Shown in pieces: positions 46,740 through 55,033 of a DNA stretch of 64,000 nucleotides (position 1 is its first letter; each line of letters starts with the position of its first letter). Under the pieces are notes generated by a model. It was not told where the DNA came from. It saw only the letters and a program-made list of their open reading frames with translations, and did not search any database. Source of the DNA: Planktothrix paucivesiculata PCC 9631. Lineage in GTDB: Bacteria > Cyanobacteriota > Cyanobacteriia > Cyanobacteriales > Microcoleaceae. The translations under genes and the position numbers were made by a program. Where the stretch lies: NCBI RefSeq assembly GCF_900009265.2, contig NZ_LR735026.1, positions 45,508-109,507 on the forward strand, read 5' to 3'.

Positions 46740-46916
46740 TCATAAGAACACACCTAATGTTCCGAGCTTTAAATCTTGATTCCGATGAACTGGAACAGAA
46801 ACGATCCTATTATTTTCGGGATTTTGATAAATATGATGACTCCCTTTGATTCTTTTCAAAATCCACCGTTTTCTTTCCAAAATTTTACAAAATGTTTTCC
46901 CAGAAATTGATTTCAT
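46740..46916 (-). pseudogene. hicA: HicA-type toxin, C-terminally frameshifted
   Basis: The frame gives 58 aa: MKSISGKTFCKILERKRW, then LKRIKGSHHIYQNPENN, VPVHRNQDLKLGTL and GVFL. This has the HicA double-stranded-RNA-binding fold with the conserved GSHHIY histidines. Family members end LGTLRSIL-KxANISEDEL; that ending (LMKTANISEDELK, to 46705) is present in another frame. A one-base loss near 46755 explains this. Its start overlaps the hicB stop (ATGA). The toxin is shortened by about 12 residues and may be inactive. Confidence 0.75.
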
Positions 46917-47116
46917 ACTGCAATTTCCACAATGCGGTCAGTTTCTTTTTCCTTTAGACTTTGATTTGCTACCTCTAACCAACCTTCTATCGCTTCTTGC
47001 AGATTTTCCATCACTTCTTCCCAAGTTTCTCCTTGGGTCACACATCCAGGAAGTGCAGTAACTTCTGCCCAATACCCTCCATCTTCTGCTTCGTGAACAA
47101 TAGCTTTAATATTCAT
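46913..47116 (-). CDS. hicB: HicB-type antitoxin
   Basis: The 67-aa protein has the HicB fold: IKAIVHEAEDGGYWAEVTAL, PGCVTQGETWEEVMENLQEA. It is the antitoxin-type partner in a HicAB pair and has the partial RNase-H-like fold. It lacks a separate DNA-binding tail, as short HicB forms do. The order is hicB then hicA with a four-base overlap, so it is one transcript. Confidence 0.88.
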   Translation of the reverse strand: MNIKAIVHEAEDGGYWAEVTALPGCVTQGETWEEVMENLQEAIEGWLEVANQSLKEKETDRIVEIAV

Positions 47117-47206
47117 AGTTGAGTAAAGGGGCTATTTTCCTATTTTAGCATTGATGCAATCCTTTCGGGTTAGACTGGTTTATTTGATAGTGTTTAGCGA
47201 TTTACA

Positions 47207-48517
47207 ATGATTGATATTCTGAGTTCAGGATTAGTTGGTGTTTGGTTGCAAATGGCGGGGATAGATCGGGCGGGACTCAATACTTCTGTATTGGAGAATT
47301 TGGAAACGGAGTTATCCCAGGTGGTGTTTCCCGAACAGCCCGATCCCGTGGCGGAAGCGGTGGTACAACAATATTTGAATCGGTTAGCGGCTAAGGGACT
47401 TTCCAAGGACGTCCAGGGAATTTGGGTGCAGTCAAGTTGGGTTCCCCTGGCTAAAAATTCTGAGACGACGCCCCTGCCAGCCGCTTCTCTAACTAAGGTC
47501 GCGACTTCTTTGGCTTCTTTACAGGTTTGGCCCCCCGAACATCGGTTTGAGACGATTCTAGGGGTGACTGGGCCGATTGTTGGGGGTGTGGTACAGGGGG
47601 ATTTAGTGGTAACGGGGAATGGTGATCCGTTTTTTATTTGGGAAGAAGCGATCGCCCTGGGAAATACATTAAATCAAATGGGAATTCGCGGGGTTGCGGG
47701 GAATTTGATCATTACAGATCGTTTCTATATGAATTATGAAGTTGAACCCCTAAAAGTGGGTCAATTATTAAAAGAGGCATTTAATTCACCATCTTGGAAG
47801 GAAGAAATTATTTATCAGCATTCTCGGATGACACCTGGAACAGCTAAACCTCAAGTTATGATTTCAGGAAATATTATCGCTCAACCTGGGACGGTAAATT
47901 CAACCCCAATTATTCGTCATCAATCTTTAGCTTTAGTTGAAATTATTAAACAAATGAATATTTATAGTAATAATCCCATGGCTGAAATTTTAGCAGCCAA
48001 TGTGGGTGGGGCGGCAAATGTTAGACAATTAGCATCACAGGCGGCGGGAGTTCCTATCGAGGAAATTCGGTTAATTAATGGTTCGGGTTTAGAGCCTGAA
48101 AATCAAATTTCTCCCAGGGCTGTTGTCGCAATGTTTATGGCTTTAGCTCGATATTTACAAGATACTAATATTACCATTTCTGACTTATTTCCCGTTGCTG
48201 GAATCGACACCCAAGGTACGTTAGAAGATCGAAAAATTCCGGTTTCTTCTCCTGTTAAAACTGGAACATTATCGGATGTTAGTGCGTTAGCTGGGGTTGT
48301 ACCAACTCGCGATCGCGGTTTAGTTTGGTTTGCTATTATTAATCGGGGAACTGATTTAGATGGGTTAAGGGCTGATCAGGATTATTTATTACAGCAATTC
48401 GTGAGTCAGTGGGGTTCTCCTGATAGCTTACCCGAATTAATTCAACCTCATATTGATGGTCGTCGTCCGGGTATTGGTGATCCAAATCGTAATCAGATTT
48501 TAGTACAAACACCTTGA
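47207..48517 (+). CDS. dacB: D-alanyl-D-alanine carboxypeptidase/endopeptidase (PBP4, DacB family)
   Basis: The 436-aa protein has the penicillin-binding triad of the S13 family: SLTK (Ser94, Lys97), SNN in YSNNPMAEILA, and KTGTL. It trims peptidoglycan stem peptides. The N-terminus has no strong leader by eye; a hydrophobic start (ILSSGLVGVWLQM) could act as an uncleaved anchor. It is transcribed away from hicBA and stands alone. Confidence 0.9.
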   Translation: MIDILSSGLVGVWLQMAGIDRAGLNTSVLENLETELSQVVFPEQPDPVAEAVVQQYLNRLAAKGLSKDVQGIWVQSSWVPLAKNSETTPLPAASLTKVATSLASLQVWPPEHRFETILGVTGPIVGGVVQGDLVVTGNGDPFFIWEEAIALGNTLNQMGIRGVAGNLIITDRFYMNYEVEPLKVGQLLKEAFNSPSWKEEIIYQHSRMTPGTAKPQVMISGNIIAQPGTVNSTPIIRHQSLALVEIIKQMNIYSNNPMAEILAANVGGAANVRQLASQAAGVPIEEIRLINGSGLEPENQISPRAVVAMFMALARYLQDTNITISDLFPVAGIDTQGTLEDRKIPVSSPVKTGTLSDVSALAGVVPTRDRGLVWFAIINRGTDLDGLRADQDYLLQQFVSQWGSPDSLPELIQPHIDGRRPGIGDPNRNQILVQTP

Positions 48518-48534
48518 TTTTTCCTCCTTCCGCC

Positions 48535-48581
48535 TTGTAGTGAGGCGTTCACGCCTCAGAGTCCTAAAGGACTCACTACAA
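48535..48581. repeat. 47-base three-way-junction palindrome
   Basis: The outer stem TTGTAGT/ACTACAA encloses two perfect hairpins: GAGGCG-TTCA-CGCCTC and GAGTCC-TAAA-GGACTC. The entire element folds as a symmetric three-way junction. Such a compact element is probably a small mobile or REP-like repeat and may end the dacB transcript. Confidence 0.75.
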
Positions 48582-48813
48582 TATCATCAGAAGGGAATTT
48601 TTTTAAGGCTTCATCAAGCAATTATTTGCTTGAAAATAAGGTTTAACCAAAATTTTAATCGCTTCAGTTAAATTCATTTCTTGCCTTGAGGATATAGAAA
48701 AAATTGAATTGTTTTAATTATAACAAAATAATTATTTTTTGTATCAAAAGCAGTAAGGATTTTTCTAAAATATGCTAAACTTGTTTATATTGTGAATACT
48801 GATCTCTAACAAT

Positions 48814-49470
48814 ATGGTATCCTCTTTAACAACTCTACCCTTAGAAAACGGCGATCAATTAACTCGGATTGAGTTTGAACGTCGTTGTGCAGCGATGTCT
48901 GATCAAAAAAAAGCAGAATTAATTGAAGGAATTGTTTATATGGCGGCTGCATTACGTTATAAAAGTCATGGAAAACCCCATGCTTCTATTATCGGTTGGT
49001 TAGCTTTCTATGAAGCAGCAACACCAGGCATCGGTTTAGCGGATAATACAACTATTCGTCTGGATAATAATAATGAACTTCAACCGGATGCTTTATTAAG
49101 AGTTGAACAGGGGGGACAATCCATTATTAGTGAAGATGATTATGTCGAAGGCGCGCCGGAATTAATTGTTGAAATTGCCGCTTCGAGTGCTTCTATAGAC
49201 TATCATCAAAAGTTAAAGGTTTATCGTCGTAATAATGTCCAAGAATATTTAATTTGGCGGGTTTATGAACAGCAATTAGACTGGTTTAGATTAATAGAAG
49301 GACAATATATTAAACTTTTAGCAGATTCAGAAGGAATTTTAAAAAGTGAAATATTTCCAGGTTTATGGTTAGATGAACAAGCCTTATTAAATGGGAATTT
49401 AGCTCAGGTTTTAGCCCTATTACAACAGGGAATAGCCACCGTTGAGCATCAAGATTTTATTAAAAATTAA
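48814..49470 (+). CDS. Uma2-family endonuclease-like protein
   Basis: The 218-aa protein is of the Uma2 (DUF820) type, a PD-(D/E)xK-fold family greatly expanded in cyanobacteria. It has the QPDALLR aspartate, APELIVEIAASS glutamate and HQKLKVYRRNNVQEYLIW lysine segment, so the putative nuclease centre is intact. The real role of these proteins is unknown. It starts at ATG 48814. Confidence 0.88.
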   Translation: MVSSLTTLPLENGDQLTRIEFERRCAAMSDQKKAELIEGIVYMAAALRYKSHGKPHASIIGWLAFYEAATPGIGLADNTTIRLDNNNELQPDALLRVEQGGQSIISEDDYVEGAPELIVEIAASSASIDYHQKLKVYRRNNVQEYLIWRVYEQQLDWFRLIEGQYIKLLADSEGILKSEIFPGLWLDEQALLNGNLAQVLALLQQGIATVEHQDFIKN

Positions 49471-50043
49471 TCCAAGAAAAAATAATTGTAGTCGGAGTAT
49501 TCTCACCCGCTAACCTGCCTCCTCTCCAACCCAACAGTACCCCCCAGCCCGACCAACCCCGATTAACTCCCTGATCGGTCAACGCTTTGACCCCCTCGAT
49601 TCCCTTGACAACTATTAGGGTAACCGTCAACCCTACCGGACAAATTACAGACTCTAGGATCATTGAAGTTTGATCTCGCCTCAAGTCAGCAAACCTAGAT
49701 TTAGCTAGGGAATTGACCTCAACAGAATCGAGAAAAGCTAACCCGTCGTAAAGATTCTGATTCAACCTCTTTACCGAAACCCAATTATCTGTAACTATAT
49801 TGAAATTAATGCTTGTAGGGATGATCCCCTTCTGGTAAAATCAGAAACAAAAGTTAGTATTAAATACTTAGGTTGCCTAAGTACAGGGCCTTCTGTCAGT
49901 CGGGAGTCTGTTCACGACCCTCAGTTGAGGTTTACTCTACCTTTGGATCAGGTGAAAACTCAATAGTGCTGGCGTTGGTCAGAGTTTTAATGCTCTAAAT
50001 TCAATGATTAAATTGTCAACAGTTTCTTTTAGGGTAGAGGAAG
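49471..50043. other. 573-base intergenic region and long leader upstream of prk
   Basis: No supported gene. The proximal part (49490-49770) is C-rich on the plus strand and has unlikely frames on both strands; PTPINSLIGQRFDP-LDSLDN on the plus strand may be a relic. The distal part (49800-50043) is the prk leader, with a ribosome site GAGGAAG next to ATG 50044 and a hairpin at 49865-49883. Confidence 0.5.
49865..49883. promoter_or_regulatory. Palindrome in the prk leader
   Basis: TACTTAGG-TTG-CCTAAGTA is an 8-bp perfect stem with a 3-base loop, 161 bases before the prk start codon. It could be a regulator site or RNA hairpin. No poly-T tail follows, so it is not a classical terminator. Confidence 0.4.
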
Positions 50044-51048
50044 ATGGGAAATAAGCCGGATCGCGTGGTTTTAATTGGCGTTGCTGGAGATTCTGGGTGC
50101 GGAAAATCAACATTTTTACGTCGGATAACAGACATCTTTGGAAAAGATTTTGTGACGGTTATCTGTTTAGATGACTACCATTGTTTAGACCGTAAACAAC
50201 GCAAAGAAACCGGAATTACGGCTCTAGATCCTAGAGCTAATAATTTCGATCTAATGTATCAGCAAGTTAATGCTCTTAAAAACGGTATATCTATTGATAA
50301 ACCCATTTATAATCATGAAACTGGTGAGCTAGATCCCCCGGAACGGATCAATCCCAATCATATTATCGTAATCGAAGGATTACATCCTTTATATGACGAA
50401 CGGGTGCGAGGACTGCTTGATTTTAGTGTTTATCTCGATATCAGCGACGAAGTTAAAATTTCGTGGAAAATTCAGCGCGACATGGCTGAACGGGGACATC
50501 GGTATGAAGATGTTTTGGCGGCAATTAATGCTCGTCGTCCCGATTTTGAAGCCTATATTGACCCCCAAAAGCAATATGCTGATGTGGTGATTCAAATTTT
50601 ACCCACAAATTTAATTGCTGAAGACAAGGAACACAAAGTCCTGCGGGTACGTTTGGTACAAAAAGAAGGCGTGGAAGGACTCGAACCCGCCTACCTGTTT
50701 GATCAAGGTTCAACCATTTACTGGACACCTTGCGGACGCAAACTCACCTGTTCCTATCCGGGTCTGAAAATGTATTATGGCCCTGATAACTACTACGGAA
50801 ATGAGGTGTCTATCCTCGAAGTGGATGGTCAATTCGATAACCTCGATGAAATGATCTACGTCGAAGGACACTTAAGCAATTTGTCAACAAAATACTACGG
50901 GGAAATGACCCATCTCCTGCGCGAGCGCCAAGAGTATCCCGGTTCCAATAATGGTAGCGGATTATTCCAGGTGTTAGTCGGTCTGAAAATGCGAGCGACC
51001 TACGAGCGCTTAGTCGGATCTAGCGAAAAAGTTGCCGCAACGGTCTAA
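50044..51048 (+). CDS. prk: Phosphoribulokinase
   Basis: The 334-aa enzyme has the P-loop GVAGDSGCGKSTFLRR, the DDYHCLDR segment, and IVIEGLHPLYDERV, all typical of the photosynthetic class. The cysteine in GDSGCGKS and Cys in VICLDDY match the pair that is redox-controlled in oxygenic phototrophs. It makes ribulose-1,5-bisphosphate in the Calvin cycle. It stands alone, with a long leader. Confidence 0.96.
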   Translation: MGNKPDRVVLIGVAGDSGCGKSTFLRRITDIFGKDFVTVICLDDYHCLDRKQRKETGITALDPRANNFDLMYQQVNALKNGISIDKPIYNHETGELDPPERINPNHIIVIEGLHPLYDERVRGLLDFSVYLDISDEVKISWKIQRDMAERGHRYEDVLAAINARRPDFEAYIDPQKQYADVVIQILPTNLIAEDKEHKVLRVRLVQKEGVEGLEPAYLFDQGSTIYWTPCGRKLTCSYPGLKMYYGPDNYYGNEVSILEVDGQFDNLDEMIYVEGHLSNLSTKYYGEMTHLLRERQEYPGSNNGSGLFQVLVGLKMRATYERLVGSSEKVAATV

Positions 51049-51125
51049 TGTTTTGACTGTTAGCAATTAACTCAAACAACTATAACGTGGGGTCAATCGA
51101 TCTCGCGTTTTTTTATATTTATTCA

Positions 51126-51189
51126 AGAAACCGGGTTTCTAATTAAGATTAATTGTATCCGATCAATATTTGTTGAGCAACCCGGTTTA
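51126..51189. repeat. AAGAAACCGGGTTTCT repeat pair overlapping the rloB stop
   Basis: AGAAACCGGGTTTCT (51126-51140) and GCAACCCGGTTTA (51177-51189) are an imperfect copy of the 11822-11886 pair. The TTA at 51187-51189 is the complement of the rloB stop codon, so the repeat touches the gene end. It separates the convergent prk and rloB genes. Confidence 0.65.
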
Positions 51190-51909
51190 TGTGGTGAGAT
51201 CAGGAGTGTAGTAATCAATCCACTCTCTTAACTCTTGGACAAGTAAATGAACTTTTGTACTGGGATTAGCTTGTATTGGTGCAACTCCCTTTTGGGTCTG
51301 TAAAAGAATTTCAGCCCGTTCAATTGCGTTTAATTCATTACCAAATTGGTTGATTTTTTCGACTATTTCTATATTACCATGAACGTATACGAAATTAGAC
51401 TCATTGGGATTTTGCCTTATAAGTTCTCCTAGACGAGTGTAAATATCCGATCTAGGAATAGGAAGATGAGAAGGAACTTCCTCTAGGTGTAGTAAAAACC
51501 AAAGCTCAAAAGCTTCGTTACTATATGCGATTTCAAATTTATTTTGGTTTGCTATTTCAAATGCTTCGTCAAAATTCCGTCTTGTAGTATCATTTAGATC
51601 AGCATCATCTTTATCAAAAACAACCCAAACAGCATCATCTCTGCCAAATTCTCTCTTAGATTCTTTTTGTAATTTAGCTTTTTCAATAATTGCTTGCTTG
51701 ACAACACCTAATGGTGAGAAACCTGTGCCTACTGGTCTTACATACAATGTGAGATCGGGAAACAGAGCGACAAATTGTTGAAAATATTCTGGCTCAGTTT
51801 TTTTATCTTCACAAACAATTAAAAAAAGGTATTCGTAGCGATGCACATTTTTTGGACGTTCAATTGTTTCTTTAGTTGCCTTTTGTTTTAACTTACCTTT
51901 CCTTGCCAT
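51187..51909 (-). CDS. rloB: RloB-family TOPRIM-like protein
   Basis: The 240-aa protein has a basic head (MARKGKLKQKATKE) and then the RloB/TOPRIM-like core: FLIVCEDKKTEPEYFQQF (Glu motif), AVWVVFDKDDADL (DxD metal site) and AYSNEAFELWFLLHLE. RloB proteins are paired with an AAA ATPase in defence islands, and the lactococcal AbiL system is built the same way. It starts 12 bases after the ATPase stop, so they form one operon. The nuclease role is inferred. Confidence 0.82.
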   Translation of the reverse strand: MARKGKLKQKATKETIERPKNVHRYEYLFLIVCEDKKTEPEYFQQFVALFPDLTLYVRPVGTGFSPLGVVKQAIIEKAKLQKESKREFGRDDAVWVVFDKDDADLNDTTRRNFDEAFEIANQNKFEIAYSNEAFELWFLLHLEEVPSHLPIPRSDIYTRLGELIRQNPNESNFVYVHGNIEIVEKINQFGNELNAIERAEILLQTQKGVAPIQANPSTKVHLLVQELREWIDYYTPDLTT

Positions 51910-51921
51910 TGCTTTTTATAA

Positions 51922-53226
51922 TTACACTAGATTAAAATTTCCTAAAACTGGAATTGCGCCATATCTACCTTCAAAATATCTTTTTTCTTTATCTGTATCG
52001 GGTCTTTCTTTTTCAGATATTCCGTTGTTTTTACCCTTATATATGAAATCAGATAAAGAATAAAATTCCGTTGATTCCCAATGATTTTTTTCAGTAAAAT
52101 ATATCTGATCTCTTCTCAAATTAGCATAAGACAATAAATTAGTATCATGGGTAGCAAAAATCAATTGAGCATGATTAGGGTTAGTCTTATTATTCAAAAA
52201 CATATTGATTGTATGAAGCGTCATTATCGGATGCAATTTTCCTTCTATTTCGTCAATAATTAATATGCCTCCATTGATCAAAGTCCATAGTATAAGCCCG
52301 CTTAAATGAAATACTTTTTGAGTTCCAGGGGATTCATTTTTATTCAATTCCCAAGCTATAGATTTTTGAGTTTCTTGGCCCTGACTGTCATAAATACGAT
52401 GTGTTGAATAGACAGTATATTTTTTTGCTCCGGTGAGTTCATTAATTAAAAAATTCTTAAATTCATCTGGTATTTTTCCTGACAATTCTAATGGATCAAA
52501 ATCTTGGTCTTGAACCTCTAAATCAATAATTCCAAAATTTAGGCTAGTAAAATATTCCTTAATTTTTTGACGATATTCTTGATCGTCCCAGAGACTAATG
52601 GTTTTGATTGCCTCATGATCTGTATTTAATCCGTCGATAATTGTATATTTCTTGAACCAATGAAGAATATTTTTTGCTTCTTCAATATTTAATATATCGC
52701 AAGTTGATAAAAATAATCCGTTGTCTCTTGTTGCTTCTATTGCGGCATCAATAATCGTTGAAGAAGCTTTTAAACCCGAAGAAACATCAATTATATCTTG
52801 GCTTCTTTGAAATAAGTTAACTTCTCTACCTACAGATTTTCTAAATAGCCATTCTGAAACTATTTCATTTTGGTTGAACTCAATTCCATATCTGTATCTA
52901 TCTTCTGCAATTAAAAAAACAATTTCCAAAAAAGTAGGTTTATTAATCCAATCTTCTCTAAGTAAAAAAGGGTCGTATGGTAACTTTGTTGTTGAAGAAA
53001 AACGTGCAGAAAAATTAATTAATTTTCCCAGCATACCCATTGCTTTCAACAGGTTGGATTTTCCACTAGCGTTAGCACCATATATAGCCACAGCGTTTAA
53101 AGCCTGATGCTTTCCCCTTTGAATGATATTTTCAGAATGCTCCTTTTGCTTTGGGGCAGGAACCAAGCTTAACACTTGTTCTTCACCAATTGATATGTAG
53201 TTAGCGACTCTAAATTCTATCAACAT
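51922..53226 (-). CDS. rloA: RloA-type AAA ATPase (defence-associated, overcoming-lysogenisation-like fold)
   Basis: The 434-aa ABC/SMC-like ATPase has Walker A VAIYGANASGKSNLLKAMG (close to the N-terminus), a Walker B ILIIDEIEGKLHPI and an H-loop FATHDTNLLSY. This single-chain RecF-like layout with an inserted helical region matches RloA, AbiLi and AriA. It probably senses phage and activates RloB. Both genes are in one minus-strand operon flanked by unrelated housekeeping genes. Confidence 0.84.
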   Translation of the reverse strand: MLIEFRVANYISIGEEQVLSLVPAPKQKEHSENIIQRGKHQALNAVAIYGANASGKSNLLKAMGMLGKLINFSARFSSTTKLPYDPFLLREDWINKPTFLEIVFLIAEDRYRYGIEFNQNEIVSEWLFRKSVGREVNLFQRSQDIIDVSSGLKASSTIIDAAIEATRDNGLFLSTCDILNIEEAKNILHWFKKYTIIDGLNTDHEAIKTISLWDDQEYRQKIKEYFTSLNFGIIDLEVQDQDFDPLELSGKIPDEFKNFLINELTGAKKYTVYSTHRIYDSQGQETQKSIAWELNKNESPGTQKVFHLSGLILWTLINGGILIIDEIEGKLHPIMTLHTINMFLNNKTNPNHAQLIFATHDTNLLSYANLRRDQIYFTEKNHWESTEFYSLSDFIYKGKNNGISEKERPDTDKEKRYFEGRYGAIPVLGNFNLV

Positions 53227-53313
53227 TGCTTTTTTGGGATTATTTTCACAAAATCATACTGGTTCCATCATTTCAAGATAACCAACCAGTATGATTTTGT
53301 CAATCAACCAGGA

Positions 53314-54717
53314 CTAAAGTTGTTTCACTTCCGAAACCAACTTAGCCACAACATCCTTAGCACTGCCAAACAACATCATGGTTTTATCTTTATAAAACAG
53401 GTCATTTTCTACCCCGGCAAACCCAGTATTCATACTGCGTTTAATCACAATGGTATGTTTAGCTTTGTCCACATCCAAAATCGGCATCCCATAAATCGGG
53501 CTATTTTTGTCTTCCCGTGCCGCCGGGTTAACGACGTCATTCGCTCCGATAACTAACGCAACATCCGTTTGATCAAATTGCGGGTTAATATCATCCATGT
53601 CATATAGCTGAGGATAGGGAACATTCGCCTCGGCTAACAGCACGTTCATGTGTCCTGGCATCCGTCCCGCCACGGGGTGAATCGCATATTTGACATCCAC
53701 CCCATTACTTTCCAATTGATCGACCAACTCCTTAACGCTATGCTGCGCCTGGGCTACGGCCATGCCATACCCCGGGACAATCACCACAGAACGGGCATAT
53801 CCTAACATCATTGCCCCTTCCTCGGTGTCAATGCTACGAATAGTTTGATCCGTTGCACCCGCCCCACTAACAGTCCCAGAACCGCTTTCTCCAGTGCCAA
53901 ATCCAGCAAATAGCACGTTAGTTAAAGAACGGTTCATCGCCTTACACATAATCACGGTCAGGATAATTCCCGACGCCCCAACTAACGCCCCAGCAATGAT
54001 TAACAGGTTGTTCATGACCACAAACCCAGCCGCTGATGCTGCTAACCCGGAGAAGGAATTTAACAGAGAAATTACCACGGGCATATCGCCGCCCCCGATA
54101 GGAATGACGAATAACACGCCTAAAATTAGGGAAATGAACACTAACCCTAAAAATACTGCCACATTAAAAGGGGTTAGGCAAATATAAATACTGCCTAATC
54201 CAAAAGCAACAAACAGCAGAATATTAAACTGTTGTTGCAGGGGAAATAAGATCGGAGAACCACTCATAATTCCCTGCAATTTGGCAAAGGCAATCATCGA
54301 ACCTGTGAAGGTTATCCCCCCAATTAATACCCCTAAAATTGCGGTAATTGTTGTGCCTAAAGGCGGAGTTTGTGCTAGGGCTAAATAGCGCCAAAATTCT
54401 CCCACCGCTACCATGGAAGAAGCCGCACCCCCCAAACCGTTTAGTAAACCTACCATTTGGGGCATTTCTGTCATCTGAATTTTATAGGCCATCACGGCCC
54501 CAATGACCGAACCAATCACTAAGGCAAGGATAACCCATTCATAGTTTAAAACCTGCCGATCTAACATCGTGGCAACAACAGCAATTAACATCCCAATGGC
54601 TGCCCATAAATTGCCACTTCTAGCAGTTGCTGGAGATCCTAACTTTTTCAATCCAAAGAAAAAGAAGGTGACAGCTACTAAATAACTGAGTTGTATTCCC
54701 GTTAAGCGAATATCCAT
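53314..54717 (-). CDS. pntB: NAD(P) transhydrogenase subunit beta
   Basis: The 467-aa protein has about eight or nine membrane helices (to about residue 260) and a C-terminal NADP-binding domain with VVIVPGYGMAVAQAQ, MNVLLAEANVPY and LVIGANDVVNPAA. It belongs to the proton-pumping transhydrogenase that makes NADPH from NADH. Its ATG overlaps the pntA2 stop by one base; the operon order is pntA1-pntA2-pntB. Confidence 0.95.
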   Translation of the reverse strand: MDIRLTGIQLSYLVAVTFFFFGLKKLGSPATARSGNLWAAIGMLIAVVATMLDRQVLNYEWVILALVIGSVIGAVMAYKIQMTEMPQMVGLLNGLGGAASSMVAVGEFWRYLALAQTPPLGTTITAILGVLIGGITFTGSMIAFAKLQGIMSGSPILFPLQQQFNILLFVAFGLGSIYICLTPFNVAVFLGLVFISLILGVLFVIPIGGGDMPVVISLLNSFSGLAASAAGFVVMNNLLIIAGALVGASGIILTVIMCKAMNRSLTNVLFAGFGTGESGSGTVSGAGATDQTIRSIDTEEGAMMLGYARSVVIVPGYGMAVAQAQHSVKELVDQLESNGVDVKYAIHPVAGRMPGHMNVLLAEANVPYPQLYDMDDINPQFDQTDVALVIGANDVVNPAAREDKNSPIYGMPILDVDKAKHTIVIKRSMNTGFAGVENDLFYKDKTMMLFGSAKDVVAKLVSEVKQL

Positions 54718-55013
54718 TAGGCTTTAACCTCTTTTTTCTTGAACATTTCTAGCATTCGATCTGTAACCAAAAAGCCACCCACAACGTTAATCATGGCGAG
54801 AATAATGGCAATAAATCCCAGAATTACGGTGACATTCAAATCGCGATCGCCCGCAATAATTAACGCTCCTAAAACGGAAATTCCTGAAATCGCATTTGCC
54901 CCAGACATCAGGGGAGTATGGAGAGTAGGCGGAACTTTCGTAATCACTTCAAACCCCGCAAAGGTCGCTAAAACAAACACAAACAATGCGGAAATTAATG
55001 TTTCAGTAGTCAT
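54717..55013 (-). CDS. pntA2: NAD(P) transhydrogenase subunit alpha 2 (membrane part)
   Basis: The 98-aa protein has three to four membrane helices (ISALFVFVLATFAGFEV, ANAISGISVLGALIIA, VILGFIAIILAMINVVGGF). In cyanobacteria the alpha subunit is split into a soluble NAD-binding part and this small membrane part. It overlaps pntB by one base and follows pntA1 by 20 bases. Confidence 0.95.
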   Translation of the reverse strand: MTTETLISALFVFVLATFAGFEVITKVPPTLHTPLMSGANAISGISVLGALIIAGDRDLNVTVILGFIAIILAMINVVGGFLVTDRMLEMFKKKEVKA

Positions 55014-55033
55014 AATTTCAGAACAATTGACAG

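Noticed and set aside
49460..49765. Minus-strand 101-aa frame in the prk upstream gap
   Set aside because: No recognisable motif, starts and ends in unrelated sequence, and overlaps the Uma2 gene end; a plus-strand relic is equally plausible.
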